Of a stretch of DNA of 64,000 nucleotides, positions 23,950-37,311 are shown piece after piece. This DNA is from Rhyzopertha dominica. Taxonomy: Eukaryota > Arthropoda > Insecta > Coleoptera > Bostrichidae. The first letter of the stretch is position 1; every line of letters starts with the position of its first letter. The translations under genes and the position numbers were made by a program. The notes under the pieces are model-generated. The model did no database searches and was not told the DNA's origin. It worked only from the letters and a program-made list of their open reading frames with translations. The DNA lies in the NCBI GenBank assembly GCA_025024175.1, contig QCXZ01000075.1, positions 1,116,001-1,180,000 of the forward strand. Reading direction: 5' to 3'.

Positions 23950-24460
23950 TTGAATATAAAAAATGAATGAAGGGGAGAAACGACGAAAGGTTGTTGTCCA
24001 TCAGAGACATTGTCAAAAAATGTGGTACAACTAATAGCATGGTAGAAAGGGTCAATAATTGTGCTGGTTTGAAAACGTATAAAAGGCAAAAAGTTCCAAA
24101 AGTTACAGAAAACAAGAAAAAATTATAAAAACCNGAGCCCCAAAGCTATACAATTTAATTGGGGAAACGCGTCCTTGCTTGGTATTAAATTCCAAGTCTG
24201 GAACAACTATCAGTGTAGAAAAATTCGGGAAAAAGTATCTCGTGTTGCAGGCAATCTGTCACTGCGGGCATCGTACTCAGGGCTCTGTTACCGAAATTTA
24301 CATCAAATAATGTTTGAAAAAACACCTGCTTCCTTTTCTAAAGAAGTACTATGGGCCCACATTATTTGGCAAAATTTAGCTTCTGCTCGTTATACAAAGA
24401 ATGCAAAAAAATTATTACCGGAAAAACAAATAAAATTTGTAGAGAAAGAAGTATAATGTT
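23950..24460 (+). mobile_element. Decayed Tc1/mariner-superfamily element
   Basis: The plus strand, with shifts and stops, carries KKCGTTNSMVERV and AGLKTYKRQKVPKVTENK (helix-turn-helix and basic linker). It continues with ISVEKFGKKYLVLQAICHCG and LKKHLLPFLKKYYGPTLF. The order matches an insect Tc1-like transposase between the DNA-binding domain and the second catalytic Asp. The C-terminus is unreadable and termini were not found. Confidence 0.6.
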
Positions 24461-25176
24461 ACTATTACATTATGTTAAATAAAATTTCAAAAAGCGTCTG
24501 TCCTATATGTGTAATAGCTTGAACAAAAAAGATCAAGAAAGAATATCCAGCGGTGATTTTAAACGAGATAAGCCTTAATAAATTAAACCTAAGGTAAAAA
24601 TTTAAAAAATGCTTGCACGGACTACTATTCTGACAAAGTTTTTGAGAGAAAAATTCCATTTGACAATGCCAGTTACCATTCATGGATTTTTAGCAGGATT
24701 GTACCTGGAAATCAGTTCACAAAATTTCTCGCAAACAAGATATTTCCGGACAACTTTGGGATAAACGCGTTGGCAAGTTACCCAGAGTCCAAAGAACAAC
24801 GATGGTGTTTCGAAACCTCATTTTCAGGTTATGAACCACTTGCACAGTACAGACACTATGTCGAATAATTCTAAATTCAGCTCGATGATATTTTCGCGAA
24901 TGAACAAATATACAATGCAGAAATAGGTGTAATCAAATTTTGCTCATATTTAAAGACACATTAAGTTAGCTGTAGTTGAGTTTTTTTTCTCGATGGAAGT
25001 CATAGATAGTATAAGTTTCAACAATTGTTTATATCTAGATATAGGTTGAAAATATAATACTTAATTGGTTGGTTATAAAAAAACATTATTTTCATACCAG
25101 GGGGACTGATTTACAATGCCATCGCAGATTAGAGAACATCTTTTTTAAATTTATTATTCACTGTTTCACAATTGAC

Positions 25177-25859
25177 CGAGGGGGTAATCACCGTGGATGT
25201 GTTTGTGCAACTGCTCGGATGTGGCCTGGATGTGTTTGGATCTGTTGAGTGGATGTGTCTGGATGTGGATGGATGTAATTTGTAAATTTGGGCATACACG
25301 CATCTGCATAGCCCACAAAAAAAAACTCAACTGCTAAAACCTGACCTAAAACCACGCGTTTCACTTCGCATTTTAAGTTTGCTGGCTTTTTAATGAAAAT
25401 TGAAGCAATGACAGACTGAACCGTGTAAAAATTACTCAAATTTCTAATGACCATGTATGGGTGTANTTTTGGTATAAGTTACAGGGCGCCAAATAAAAAT
25501 AGTACTTTAATGGAGAGCGTATGTACATTCTTTCAAATGTATTAAAGGAAAAAAAAACACTGACAATATTCACTTAAAACAGCAACAGTTACAACAAAGG
25601 TCTGGAATGCTTGGGCAAATTTTATGAACTTATTGATTTTTTTTACTCTCCCTAAAGGTAAAAGTGTTGACATAAAAAGATACGTAAGCACTATTCCTGA
25701 AAAAAAAAACAAATGATTCTCAGATCGTTGTACCTAGAAACTTGTACAATGAAATAATCTGGATGTGGATGGATGTACACTTTGGTCCATGGATGTATGT
25801 GGATGTGTTTGAGAAAATGGACGAGTTTGTACAATTTTGGGTGGGTGATTTCCCCCTCG
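25177..25859. mobile_element. Non-autonomous DNA transposon, 8-bp TSD (copy 1, 683 bp)
   Basis: The element starts CGAGGGGGTAATCACC and ends GGTGATTTCCCCCTCG. The 8-bp direct repeat CAATTGAC flanks it exactly (25169-25176 and 25860-25867). Both subterminal regions contain irregular GGATGT repeats, as at the transposase-binding ends of hAT or P elements. No transposase is encoded. It shares its ends and most of its interior with 44473-45722. Confidence 0.9.
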
Positions 25860-25867
25860 CAATTGAC

Positions 25868-27763
25868 ATCTAAACCCTAACCTATTTGTGAGATATTCTT
25901 TTTATACCTGTTAGCTGATATGCTTCAAAATTATGTATCTCCATTAATAACAAAGATATTGGCGTGAATCAAAAAAGAAAATGATGGCGCTACAGTTTAA
26001 TTCGAATTGACACCTGCAGTTGCAGCTGGTGCATCTTTTGGGAATTGTAAATTTTGAAGGAAAAGAACATCCTCGTTTAAAAACACTGTAGAAGACTGAG
26101 AAGACTGAAATTTGACTAAAAATTTCGAAAACAGCATCATTGCAGAGAAATGAAGCTACCATTGAAACAAAAAATCTGGTTAGATTTTGACGTGCAGTTC
26201 ATTCATAAATATCCCTTCCTATGTAATCCACGGTAATCCACATATTAAAACAAATCAGCCTCAGTAACGAAGATAGTGAATACTACGAGAATTTTTACCT
26301 TTACTAAAACTTTTATGATTCTTCCACTTCTACATGCCCGGGATAGTCCACCTTGATGGCAAGTTCTTTCAACTCCAGTAGAACTCCTCTAATTTTAATC
26401 CCAGATTCAATTCTGTTACCCTCATCAAATTAAAATACCACACTACTACAATACACGTAATTTATCACTAGTGAATCCATTCCAATGACGACACAACACA
26501 CTACAAACTATGATAAAACCCGGGCAATCTCACACGATACTGAGACTTGTCCAAACGCATCATGCAAAAACCAGGACAAAAGCTGATCGCGAAAGGTAAT
26601 TTTGAGCGACCTGGTGACGTCACTAACTTCTAAAATAGCTCAAAGTCGACGTTCCCTGAAAAATCACAGATGACCTCGCATATTTTTGGCGTAATTACTG
26701 GAAAAAAGTGATCAGAGGACTATAAGCCTGATTTGTGAGATGAACAATTGGATGGTGCGATGATATCGATACTGTATTCCTTGGCAATTGTCATTTTGAA
26801 GTGTGCGGCTTATTTTAAGGGTCGGCGTATTGCAAAAACAAACTGCCAGGCCAATAGATACGCCAGAGCTTAAAATAATACCAAAAACCTTATCATCCTT
26901 AACGTATTCGCTCTTTTAAATTCGTGAGTAGAATAACTGCTGAATAAGTTGAAGTTTGACATTCATAAGCAGTTATTTAGTTAAAAAAAAAACTATTGCT
27001 CAGTGGCAGATCGCCGTCTTTATCCAAATGGTAGGCTGCTTTTTTTCAGGTTGGTAAAGACCGACCAGAAATTTCTGCGAACATGGTTTTGACTCCCAGA
27101 TATTTAATAGATTTGAATGACATCTGTGAAGATAGGACCTAGTCAATTTTAACATGAATACAAATTATCTGTTTTGCTCGCGATTGCTAAACAATTGAAA
27201 AAAAACACGAAATTTANTCAAAATTTCAATAGCATGAAATCATAAAAAAAACATCATACGACGCTTAAAAGTTTTTTAGAATTTAGTAACAGTAGACAAT
27301 ATCTATTAAGTGACCTATGCTGTGTGCTTTGAAATATGAATCTTAATTACTTTCGAATATTACTCAGACCATACGTATGGGTTATCGCAGTATCCAGAAA
27401 AAAAAGTTTTATTGATTTCTGCTGAAAAATGGATTTTGTTATTTAAAAATATCTAGAAAACATTTAAATGCACAAGTTAATCAAAATATCGCATGAAAGG
27501 CTCAAAAATTGGGATGTCTGAGCGTTTTTGCTTAAAATTCACCTGTATCTTTTTTACTGAATAAGTTCCATAATTTTGAGTCATCTTGTATAAACTGGTT
27601 TGGTTTTCAAATTACAGCGCGATCAAAACAAAAAAACATTTTTTGTATTATAGAATTGTAGCTTAAAAGTCATGCACCCAGTAGGCTAACAGGGCTTAAC
27701 ATTTATGACAAACTATATGTAGCAATAAAGATTCCTTCTTACCTTTTATTTTATTATTTATAG
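25868..27763. other. Intronic sequence without firm feature
   Basis: The one coding-looking spot is on the minus strand at about 26430-26318: a 36-codon frame with VLLELKELAIKVDYPGHVEV that ends in a stop. It is not recognised and its acceptor is weak. The remainder shows no gene or element ends. Confidence 0.35.
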
Positions 27764-29063
27764 GCAGCACAGACAATATCGTTGAATCATCCCTTATCCA
27801 CAACCATTACCCCCCTGATGAAAATTTGATGGAGCGACAATTATTAAGCAATTCCTTAAAAAGAAAAGCCATAGAAGACATAACAGAACGCCCGACAAAA
27901 ATTTTGCGCAAAGAACTAAGGGTCCATCCAGAAAACCAATTAACAACTACAGACTTACACAGAATAAAAAAGAACATATATTGGGCCCGAAGATCCAATA
28001 TGTCAGGCCCTCTGCCAAAATCTAAATTAGAAGTTCACGACTATTTAGATAATTACCCGCTGATAACAAATAAAAACGAAAATTTTCTTCTGATAAACGA
28101 CAGTATTAGAAATATAATAATGTTGTCGTGTAGGACAAATTTAGAATTTTTAGTCGACAACGTAAAGCACATCTATGTAGATCGGACTTTCGACTATTGT
28201 TGTAAATTTTTTACACAGTTATTTACAATTCACGGTTTGTGTAATGGAAATTATATCCCACTAGTGTATTTTATATTACCCAACAAAGCTACTGGATCTT
28301 ATTAAAGTGCTCTACGTTACTTAAATCAAGAATGTCAGAAAATTGGAAAACATTTTGCTCCGGAAATTGCTACTATGGACTTTGAGTTGGCAATCCACAA
28401 CTCATTCAATGAAGTTTACCCTGACTGTTTAATTCAAGGCTGCCGTTTCCATCTGGGACAATCGTGGTAAGTCGAATAGTCCTAATGGTATGAAGTTTGA
28501 TAATAATGGTCTTTATTATTTCAGGTATCGCAAAATTCAGGAACTTGGCCTATCTTCGGTTTACAACAGCAAGGTTGATTCCGACAGCAAGAAATATCTG
28601 TCTTACATTTTTGGCCTTCCGTTACTAAACCCTGACGATATAGGGGATTGTTTTGCGATTGATCTGGCTGAAATTCAGCCAACATGCGAAAAAATTACAA
28701 AATTTGCGGCTTATTTAGTACAGACAATATATACCCGAAGATGCCACGTGTCCACCGCATATTTGGGCTGAGCATTCATCGTCATTAGAATGGACGACAA
28801 ATGCTTGCGAATCATTCCATCAAAAATTTAATGAGTCATTTTACTCCAGCCATCCGAATATATTTTTATTTATTAATGAATTGCTAAATGTGCAGGTAGA
28901 CACTTACATAAAGATGAGGAGAGCATTAAAGTGCAAGAAATTGTATTCAACAAAAACCTTGGATAAACAAAAGTATTTGCAAAAGCAAATTGATAATTTA
29001 AGGAAAAATTTTATAACAAAATTTGAATTTGTAAAACAGGTATCTTATCATGTTCGTATTTAA
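27764..29063 (+). pseudogene. FLYWCH / MULE-type transposase relative with an intron, degraded
   Basis: After a good acceptor at 27763, the frame opens with the end of a FLYWCH finger (SSLIHNHYPPDE). It continues through a MULE transposase: YVDRTFDYCCKFFTQLF (first Asp kept), MDFELAIHNSF (second Asp), CRFHLGQSW, and WTTNACESFHQKFN. A GT-AG intron of about 58 nt (28467-28524) splits the QSW/YRK junction, a point uninterrupted in the 12.2-kb relative. One in-frame stop follows GSY at about 28303, and one frameshift lies near 28730. The 5' finger exon was not found. It may be a transposon copy or a decayed domesticated gene. Confidence 0.72.
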
Positions 29064-29898
29064 AAATAATTGTATTTCTACATGTTGTACTGTTATTATG
29101 TATAAAAGTTTTTCAATATACCTATACTTATTTATGTGTACGCTTTGACGATCTTTAATTTATGTGGAATACTAGGGGCCCGGTTGCAAAACGCGGATCA
29201 CTTCGACTCCATTGTTATCCTCGGAAAAACTGTGGCAACAACCAATAAGAACGCCTAAAATTTGTGGTTACCATGGTTTGATCCGAGGTTAAACCGCGAT
29301 CAAATTGATTTGCCTTTGTGGGACAGCCCTACGTATTACTGAATTTATAAGACAATCATTTTTATGACACTACGGCTTACTGGGACCCAACTCGCATTGC
29401 AGATTAGTATACCTGCATCGGCCGGGACCCAATTCGCCTACTCCCGGCTCCATACTTTGTTAGTAGTTTAGCTAAAGGGCACGGAACCAATTTCAGCTGC
29501 TGTTTCTCATTAGCAGGTTTAATAATTTGATTACTCTGATCCCAAAATCACTGCTCAATTGATCCATTAATTTTGAAAACTAGTAACCATCAGCTAAGGT
29601 ATTTTGAACCCCATTTTCCTCACTTTTTCTGCAAAATTCTCAATCAAACTACGTTTCCGTCAAAATCCCTATATTTCATCCACGTGTGTTTACATCCGGG
29701 CGTCCTTGGCATCGCGACGCTATTATTACAACCGAGACGTGGCGGCGTACCTATTATACCCGACACGCACAATATTTTTCCGTTTTTCTCGCTACGACCA
29801 CAAGTAAACACGCGAAGAGCTATTTCCGTCACCTATCTGGGACAAGCAAACACATCTGGCAACGCGGGATCAAATAAAAATCTGACGTGCTGATGCGA
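29064..29898. other. Intergenic/intronic, possible MITE
   Basis: GGGGCCCGGTTGCAAAACGCGG near 29175 looks like the end of a small insect DNA transposon, but no matching inverted end was identified. A repeated GGGACCCAA-TTCGC phrase (about 29393 and 29423) is also present. No gene recognised. Confidence 0.3.
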
Positions 29899-29902
29899 TT
29901 TA

Positions 29903-32900
29903 TTAAGATCGACTTCCGAATCTAAACAAGTCAGTGCCGTCCAGGAACAACCCGTTCATGATGTGAACGACTCCGTTGGTGCACTCGTAATCCGGTCTGG
30001 TGATCTTCATGGTCCATAGTTTCCATTTGATCCAGTAGTCTTCGTCTATCTTGGTGACTCCGATGTTTAGAGTGCCGCTGAAAGCTTTCAGATGTAAGGG
30101 TGACGCCTCCGAGTCGATTATTAACGCCCCCACAGAGTAAGGGTTGGCCGAGAGGACTAAGTGACGCCCAATCGCTTCCTGGGCGTTTTCAAATAACAGC
30201 TCCATGTATCTGGGTTTCAATCTTGAATAGGCTGAGTCTTGGGGAACGAAAAACGTCAACTGGGTGTCGTTTATCTTCAGCAGCTCCTCCCACCCGGCCT
30301 TTTTAATCAAATGGTACGATATATTAAGGGTAGGATCGCCTGATATCTTATAATACATTGGCAAGTAAGGAAAGAACGTGGCTGGACTGTCCAACACCCC
30401 CAGTGGGCGGTCTATTATGTGCAACACCCCGTTTTGTAGTGGGATATCCCTCACCAATATCTTGGCTAAAACCACCCCCGTATCGTGGGCATGGTTAACC
30501 GAATAACTGTCACTGGCTACAAAAATACTCCCCTCCTTGTTTACCAATCGAACTCGTATTTGGACGTAGCTGCCATCACAGGCGGTCTTATAAACCACGC
30601 CCTCGGGCGTTGCTCTCGTGAACAAGGCGTTGCCAACAACGATATGCCCTCTCACCACTAAGTCATCCAGTTTCCGCAAATGCCTGCTGGTTATATAAAC
30701 GTCTATGGGAAGGAAGTAAGTATTGGGTCCCTCGAAATTAAAAATCGGGCGTAGATGTTTGTATAAAACCAGTTTGGAATGGAAAACTTCAAAGTCGTAT
30801 GAGTAGGCGTGTTCTGATGCTATAAAATCCATTCCCTTTCGACCCCTGGATGAGATGTTGCTTGGAACAGGAGCCAGGACTCGGTCTATCACATGAAGGA
30901 CCTGAGAAGTGGATTATTACCATTTTGTTGAAATATGAATATGTACAGGGTGTCCCGCTAGAGCTAGATCTCCGATTTCTCTCAATTTTGAACAAGATTT
31001 TGGATTGGAATGGAGAGCATATGCAGACAAATCTTATAAAGAAAACAAGTGCTTTCGTGAGTCCTTTTTGACAGTTACGAGAAAGAACTGAAATGAGAGG
31101 CAGAAGCATATGCAGATGTACTAAAGGAGATAGAAACCCGACCAGACCATCAAGGATTGGTAGTACATTAAATTGTTTTACTGCTATCTTCGATTTCTAA
31201 TTAAAATGCAACCCAAAATACATTCTCATAGCCAATGTGGTTATTTTACATAATGGTATTATTTTAAAAATAAATTGGGAATCCACGACGGCTATGCGCT
31301 ATGGTTCCCGTCACTGTATTCATTAAACGTCAAAATGTATTCAAATAATGAAAAAACAGATATGATTTTGATTTATGGTGAATGCAAGAAAAATGTTTTC
31401 CAAAAAGAAGAGCTCCTGCCGATACAATTTTCAAGAGACTTGAATTAACTTGAAGGACAAACTGGCCACCACTGAAAAAGTCAAGAGAAAGAACAGCAAA
31501 AGGCCCTGAGAATGAAATTAGAGTATTGGAAATGATTGGCGAAAATCCTAATATTAGTCAAAGGGTAGTCTCAAGAGCAACCGGTATTAGTCTGTCTTCA
31601 GTACACCGAATAATTAAAGGCAATCAATTTCATCCGTATCACTTGCAATTGGTTCAGGCCTTGAAGGAGACAGATTATCATAAAAGACTGGCTTTTTGTA
31701 ACTTTTTTCGGGAACACCAAAATTTGAATGTAAGATTTTATGACAACATTTGCCTCTCAGATGAAGCAAGATTTTCTAATGATGGTGCAGTTAACAAACA
31801 TAACATGCATTATTATGCGCAAGAAAATCCACGTTGGATTCGAAGACATTTTCAAACTATCTACTCGACGAATGTCTGGTGCGGAATATTGGGGAATCAA
31901 ATTGTTGGGCCTTATTTTTTTCGCGATAGTTTAAACTGCAATACTTATCTAAATTTTTTAAGAAACATTTTACCGGTACTTCTCCAAAATGTAAATTTAC
32001 AAGTAAGACAAGATCTATGGTTCCAACAAGATGGGGCACCTGCGCATTATAATAGAATAGTGCGAAATCATCTTGATTTGGTTTTGCCTAACAAGGAAGA
32101 GGTTCAATTAATCCTTATCCACCAAGAAGCCTGGACCTTACTCCTTTGGATTTTTTTCTGTGGGGAATGGTAAAAGAGCAAGTATACCAAACACCAATTG
32201 AAAGTGTAGAACGTTTAGAAAATAAAATACGTGATGCATGTAGATCCATCACTCCAGAAATGTTAATGCATGTTAAATACTATTTTGGGCACAAATTCAA
32301 GCTTGTGAAAACAGCGGAGGGCGACATTTTGAGCATTTATTACATTAATGTTATCAAATAAACATTTTTCAAAAACAAAGTTTGTTTTACAACACAAAAT
32401 TTACTTAAAGCAAATGATTGAAGTTTATGTCAAAATTTACGATTTTATATAGCTCCTACGTTTTATATTTTTTAAGATGATGAACAATTATCAATGTTAC
32501 CCCTGCAAATTTATTTTGGGTTGCATTTTTAATTTGGTCAGGATCATTATCATTCGTGAAACATCCTGTATAGATGCAGGTGATAAGAATTAGTTCGAAA
32601 CGTCACAGATGACTTACGTGAAACGTCATTTATAAATTGTTCAGAATTGAAAATAGTTTTGTAAAAAATAGTGAGTTTCCAGCAGAAATTATTAGCATTA
32701 ATGATGATTCTTCGAAATCAGAAGTTATTATGTCAATTGTGTAAATGTATCGGTTCTATTTATAGTATGGGTCATTTATAGCACTTTTTTGACTTGTAAG
32801 CCGTTTTCTCATTATCAGTTTTAAAAACTATAAAAGCGAATTGAACTTTTGACACTTCTGGCTTAGATCGTTTTATTTTGGCACCAGGAATCTGTAGGGG

Positions 32901-33460
32901 CATCTTCCCCATCTTTTAGGGACACCCTGTATATTTCTTCGTTTTAGAGGTATAACCGTTTGGAAGCTATGACTTATATGTGGGACAATATGGACATATT
33001 TTACGTCGACGTGTTCTAAATTTTGATGACGATCATTAAAATATACCTGATATTGTCCTGTCCAAGTAACAGCCGCATAATCAGATTCTTCCTCCAATAT
33101 TCTAGCGTTATTGACAAAAATCGTATCGTTCTTCACGTTCACCCACAAACGATCATGGTTCCTAGCGGTTTTTAAGTAGCTCCTTTTTCTGAGTGACACC
33201 AAATCGAGTACTTCGTACGACACATGGTAAAGAATCACATTTAAATCCACAGTTCCATCGAATTCTTCAAAAGCATCGTTTGTAGGAACGAAGATAGTAA
33301 GTCTGCTTGTAGAAATGTTGGTTTGCCCTTCGTACCACTTAAAGTGGTTCTTGAATGTACTCAGTTGTCTGTCTTGATTCAATCTTTGAAAAATTGTATC
33401 GCTGTTGACCACCAACAAATTGAACAGGACAATAAATATAAATACTAGCGCTACGACCAT
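29903..33460 (-). CDS. Secreted three-domain FAS1 (fasciclin-like) protein, 2 exons
   Basis: Exon 1 is 33460-33005 and exon 2 is 30901-29903, phase 0, 484 residues. The start is the ATG at 33460, because it directly begins a signal peptide (MVVALVFIFIVLFNLLVVNS). FAS1 domain 1 has LTIFVPTNDAFEEF and YHVSYEVLDL, and ends across the intron in LHVIDRVLAPVPSNI. Domain 2 is divergent (NTYFLPIDVYI ... VLHIIDRPLGVLD). Domain 3 carries LTFFVPQDSAYSRL, GRHLVLSANPYSVG and GVVHIMNGLF. FAS1 proteins act in extracellular adhesion. No C-terminal hydrophobic anchor is seen, so it is probably secreted. AATAAA overlaps the stop (29899-29904). The gene lies whole within the 26.8-kb intron of the TBC1D1/4-like gene, on the same strand. 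Its own intron holds a DD41D transposon. Confidence 0.9.
31200..32570 (+). mobile_element. DD41D mariner-like element, copy in the FAS1 gene intron
   Basis: The right end is intact (ACATCCTGTA at 32561-32570); the left terminus has lost about 45 bp relative to the 54.8-kb copy. The transposase is readable from 31526: helix-turn-helix ISQRVVSRATGISLSSVHRI, first Asp ICLSDEARFSNDG, second Asp LWFQQDGAPAHYN. A frameshift near 32090 breaks it before the third Asp (the MDFFLWG frame at 32146-32361). It is on the plus strand inside a minus-strand gene's intron. Confidence 0.87.
32580..32850. repeat. Dispersed repeat, partner at 63450-63680
   Basis: Shared landmarks in the same order: AGTTCGAAA-GTCACA, AAATTGTT, ATTCTTCG, TATCGGTTCTATTTA-AGTATGGGTC and CTCATT-TCAGTTT. 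Similarity is moderate. No inverted termini or coding capacity seen; probably two old copies of one element. Confidence 0.5.
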
Positions 33461-33540
33461 TTTCTTCACTGCCAAAAACGTCTGAGATCTTAAAGACTAT
33501 AGGAACAACTAATTAATTACTTCAATGCGTGCTATATTTG

Positions 33541-33550
33541 TTATATAATA
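33541..33550 (-). promoter_or_regulatory. Possible TATA box of the FAS1 gene
   Basis: TATTATATAA on the minus strand lies about 85 nt upstream of the chosen start codon, a plausible distance for a TATA box plus a short 5' UTR. The region is AT-rich, so chance occurrence is likely enough to keep confidence low. Confidence 0.25.
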
Positions 33551-33559
33551 ACACTAGGT

Positions 33560-35590
33560 CAAGGCCGTTGATAATACTGCGAAACCTAAACAAATCTTGT
33601 GTGTTTTCTTCACTTTTCCATAAGCGAATGCTTCAATACTCAGCTAGGATCACAAACAAAACTATAAAAGTCCGGGAAGACGAATTAGCGTCACTTTGTG
33701 GGATCTGTTTGCAAACCATTTATGTTAGAGACGTAATAGGAAACAGATACATTTGTCAATTGGTTTTACGACATAGCAATGTATCGTGTTGACGTATTCT
33801 GATAACAAGGCTCATTCAAGTAGTTGGCGATAATTTATCGGTATGCAAATGACAAACATGTAATTGCTAGATATGTATGTGCTAATGAAATTCGATCTTG
33901 AATTTAATTCGACGTTTACATAATTAGTGAAATTCAAGTTCCAATAATGGTTATCCAAGTAGGGAAAGTAACAATCCCGAGTATGTTTATACATAAATAA
34001 TATCAACAAATGGGATATCAGTTTTAGAAAAACTACAATCAATGACTGAAAAGTATGATCAAGTATCGGTATAAATTATGACTACAAAGGTGTGTTAGTT
34101 TCTTCTAAAAAACGCAAAGAGAAAATTGCCTGTACGTCAAGCTGCATTAACAGTTACTTGTTTTTCTTTCTATATGTAAAATGAAATGTTTTGAGCAAAG
34201 ATCACTTCGTGACAATACATAAAATTTTACAAGCAAGAAAACAAAGACGATACTATCCACAGGCACAGATAAGTTGTAGTGTTCCAAAAGATTAATGACC
34301 CAAAGACAAAAAATGGGTCTTTTAAATACTGCACATGACTGGTAGAAATGCATTAATCAAGTCAACACCAGTATTGTTATGGTCACATACGATTGCTATA
34401 TTTATTAAAAACGACGCTAGCGAATTATATGGCTTTTTTGTTACCCTCATCGTTTCGTTAAGGGTATTGGATGCAACAAGAAAAATCGTAGCTAAATATA
34501 CCTAAAAAGGATACTGATTAACTTCCAAAAAAGCGAAACCTACGAAAAGTGGTGAAGAAAACAGTATAAACGAATTTATCAGGAATTACAGCTAAAAAAT
34601 TGTTAAAGTTAGATTTAAGTTTGATTCTTTATCTCACATAAGGGTAAGATATTTATGGTCTCAGCTAGTGTAAAAAAATAGTGTATTTCCTAATAAATTA
34701 AAAGAATCAATAGTTATTTCTATTTAGCAAAAGCTGGTCTTTTAGACATTGCTAATGACGTGCCACTATCTCTGTTACCAACACAGTATAAAATCTGCAA
34801 AAAGATTTTGCTATTAAAAATATATTGTTAATGCCATATACGGCTTGAGAACTTCATAGCTATGTGGATGATACTTCTTAAAGCCATCTAAGGCTGCAAT
34901 TATAATTATGATTTTTCTCGTTGAAAAATATCGAAATTGGCAGTAATCTAGACTGTTATTGCAGAAACGTTTCCATAGATTATTTCATTTCAAGAATGAT
35001 TTGCGCAATAAGAAATTGAAAACTATAGTAATTCATAATTTAAAAAAGCATTATATTTTCCAAGCTATTTAGTTGTATTTTTGTGGACGAACGTATTTTT
35101 CTGTTATGTTTTGGGTGCATCAATGTAATTATTATCTACGTAAAAATAAAAAAAAATACCAACATCCTAAAGACCAAGATAACAAAGATCACATGCAAAA
35201 CGTTCAGCTACCGGTAATTCCCATACAAGATTTTTTTTATCTGAGGCTGTTCAATTGACTTCCTTTATTTATATATACTCCATAAATATGAAAATTCCTA
35301 TCTTTACTAGAAGCACACACACATTTTTTTTCAAACAGTTGGATGATCGGAACTATATTTCTAATGTATTATATTGTTACTTATTCTTGCCCAAAAGCTA
35401 ATTCGTTTAAAAACTGCACACAAAGTTTTGTTTTTATGTGAGAGAATGATGATCTCTGTGTAATATTTTTAAAGCATATAAAAAAGCTATATCAATTTAA
35501 ATTCAATAAATGCAGAATAGATCGAAATTTTTTTCTTCTGATGATGTTATTGATTGATTCTGTTGTTGCAAGTTACTTATACTGATGGCA
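33560..35590. other. AT-rich sequence without recognised feature
   Basis: Searched on both strands for the missing 5' exons of the ionotropic receptor (plus) and for exons of the TBC1D1/4-like gene (minus). None could be supported. Confidence 0.4.
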
Positions 35591-35593
35591 GTT

Positions 35594-37224
35594 ATAGTTG
35601 CAAGCAACAATCTATGAGACTCATTATACGAACAGCCGATTACCACTCACAATGGTTTATAAGTATTACCTGAAGCTGTCGTAAATAAGAGACGTCCTCT
35701 GCCCTGTTTCTTCACAGGTTAAAATTTTCTTTTAATCCGGAGGGCAATAAACTTAGTTTCTACCTGTATATATTTTTTGGAAATAAGAAGAATTCGGAAC
35801 TATTCTACGCTTACTATAAACGGTATTAAAAGCATATGTATTTACTTGTATTTCAAAGTTTTACAGCATATAAACGTACCAAGTGCAATATATTTTACTT
35901 ATTCAGTCATACCTACATATATGCATACCTTGAAAAAGTATGTTAAAACCATTGGCTCTTCAATGGAAAAGGTGGAGAAGAAGCAATGCTTGATGGAAAG
36001 CCAGGTAATAAGAAAGTGGAGATACGATTATTTAAAATCTATAGAAATGTATACGCAGGAAATTCGTCCGATATTTTTCCTCGAAGAAACATGGTACAAT
36101 ACCCATGATACAATAAAAAAAGGATGGTTTGATGACTCAGGGAAGTGCGACGTCAATAAATAAATAAAGAATAATGATTCTACACGCAGGAGGTGAAAAT
36201 GGTTTCGTTCCTGGAGCCCTGTATCTTGGATGTAAAAACTTAAAAGAAGCAAGCGCCGATTATCATTCTTATATGAATGCGGAAGTGAAAATTGGTTCAA
36301 AAACATTTTATTGCCCAAATTGCCACCAAACAGCGTCATAGTAATGGACAACGCTAGTTACCATTCGGAGCAAATGGATAAAATTCCAAATACAACAACT
36401 AATAAGGCAACCATTCAAGAGTTTTTAAGAAAAGAAGATTTATATTTCGAAGTGGACTACATAAAAAAAAACAATTGTTGGAACTGCTTGGCACAAAAAC
36501 ATTGNCGAAGGAATTTAATATTGACATTCTCGCTTCTGAATGTGGACACACCATTCTACGATTACCGCGATATCATTGCATTTTCAACCCCATTGAAATG
36601 ATATGGGGGTAGTTGAAACAAAGAATTCGACGAGGGAACACCGGTGGAAAATTTAGCAATGAAATGCTGCAAAAAAATAGACACGAAGCTGAAATAACCA
36701 GTGTCGATGCATGGAGAAATTCAGTGCGGCATGTACTGGACACTGAAAATCGGTACAGAGCGAATCATGTACAAGAATTAATAATAGAAGGTAATCGTGA
36801 TTTTGGCAGTGAAAGTGATAGTAATTTTTTTAGTTTGTGACTCTTGTAATGTGTTTATTAACAAGCTGTAATGAACATAATCGATACTATGTATACATTT
36901 TATTGTGCACTATTGTAATTTTTTTCTAACAAATGTAAATAATTTTCTACTTACTAATTTGTATGTTTTTATATAAAATTTGTATAAATTCGTTATGACA
37001 CGCAAAGGCTTTTATTTTATACATCGGATAATTTAAACCCAATAAAGTATCACATAAAAATAGATCGCGGGTCGCGCCAGTTAGCATCAGGTCTGCATTA
37101 AATAAAATTTGTTGCAAAAGCTTCTACATTTTGAAGCTTGCCACTAATCCCAATAGTTTACGACCATCAAGCTGTAAAACCCTCTGCATACGTCAGTCTC
37201 ATAGATCGTTGCTTGATACTTTAC
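35594..37224 (+). mobile_element. Sailor-like (about DD82E) transposon, copy 1
   Basis: TIRs contain AGCAACAATCTATGAGACT (left) and the inverted AGTCTCATAGATCGTTGCTT (right). The plus strand encodes a DDE transposase in pieces: IRPIFFLEETWYNTH (the first catalytic Asp reads Glu here), then GKC, then VIVMDNASYHSEQ (second Asp) and NPIEMIWG (final Glu). By counting, the last two acidic residues are about 81 apart, close to the DD82E spacing of Sailor elements. Stops and shifts at about 36160, 36480 and 36610 inactivate it. Confidence 0.75.
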
Positions 37225-37311
37225 TACGAATTCTATATATTCAATAAACCATGTAGAAACAATTAAGCTAGGCTTAAGATGCTTCTTCTATTTTAAATTT
37301 CCTCCTTTCAG

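Noticed and set aside
32585..32640. GAAACGTC repeats near 32600 as ribozyme halves
   Set aside because: The CTGANGA half is absent (CAGATGA instead) and no stems form; better described as part of a dispersed repeat.
33460..33475. FAS1 protein start upstream at 33475
   Set aside because: That codon is TTG; the first ATG at 33460 directly begins a good signal peptide.
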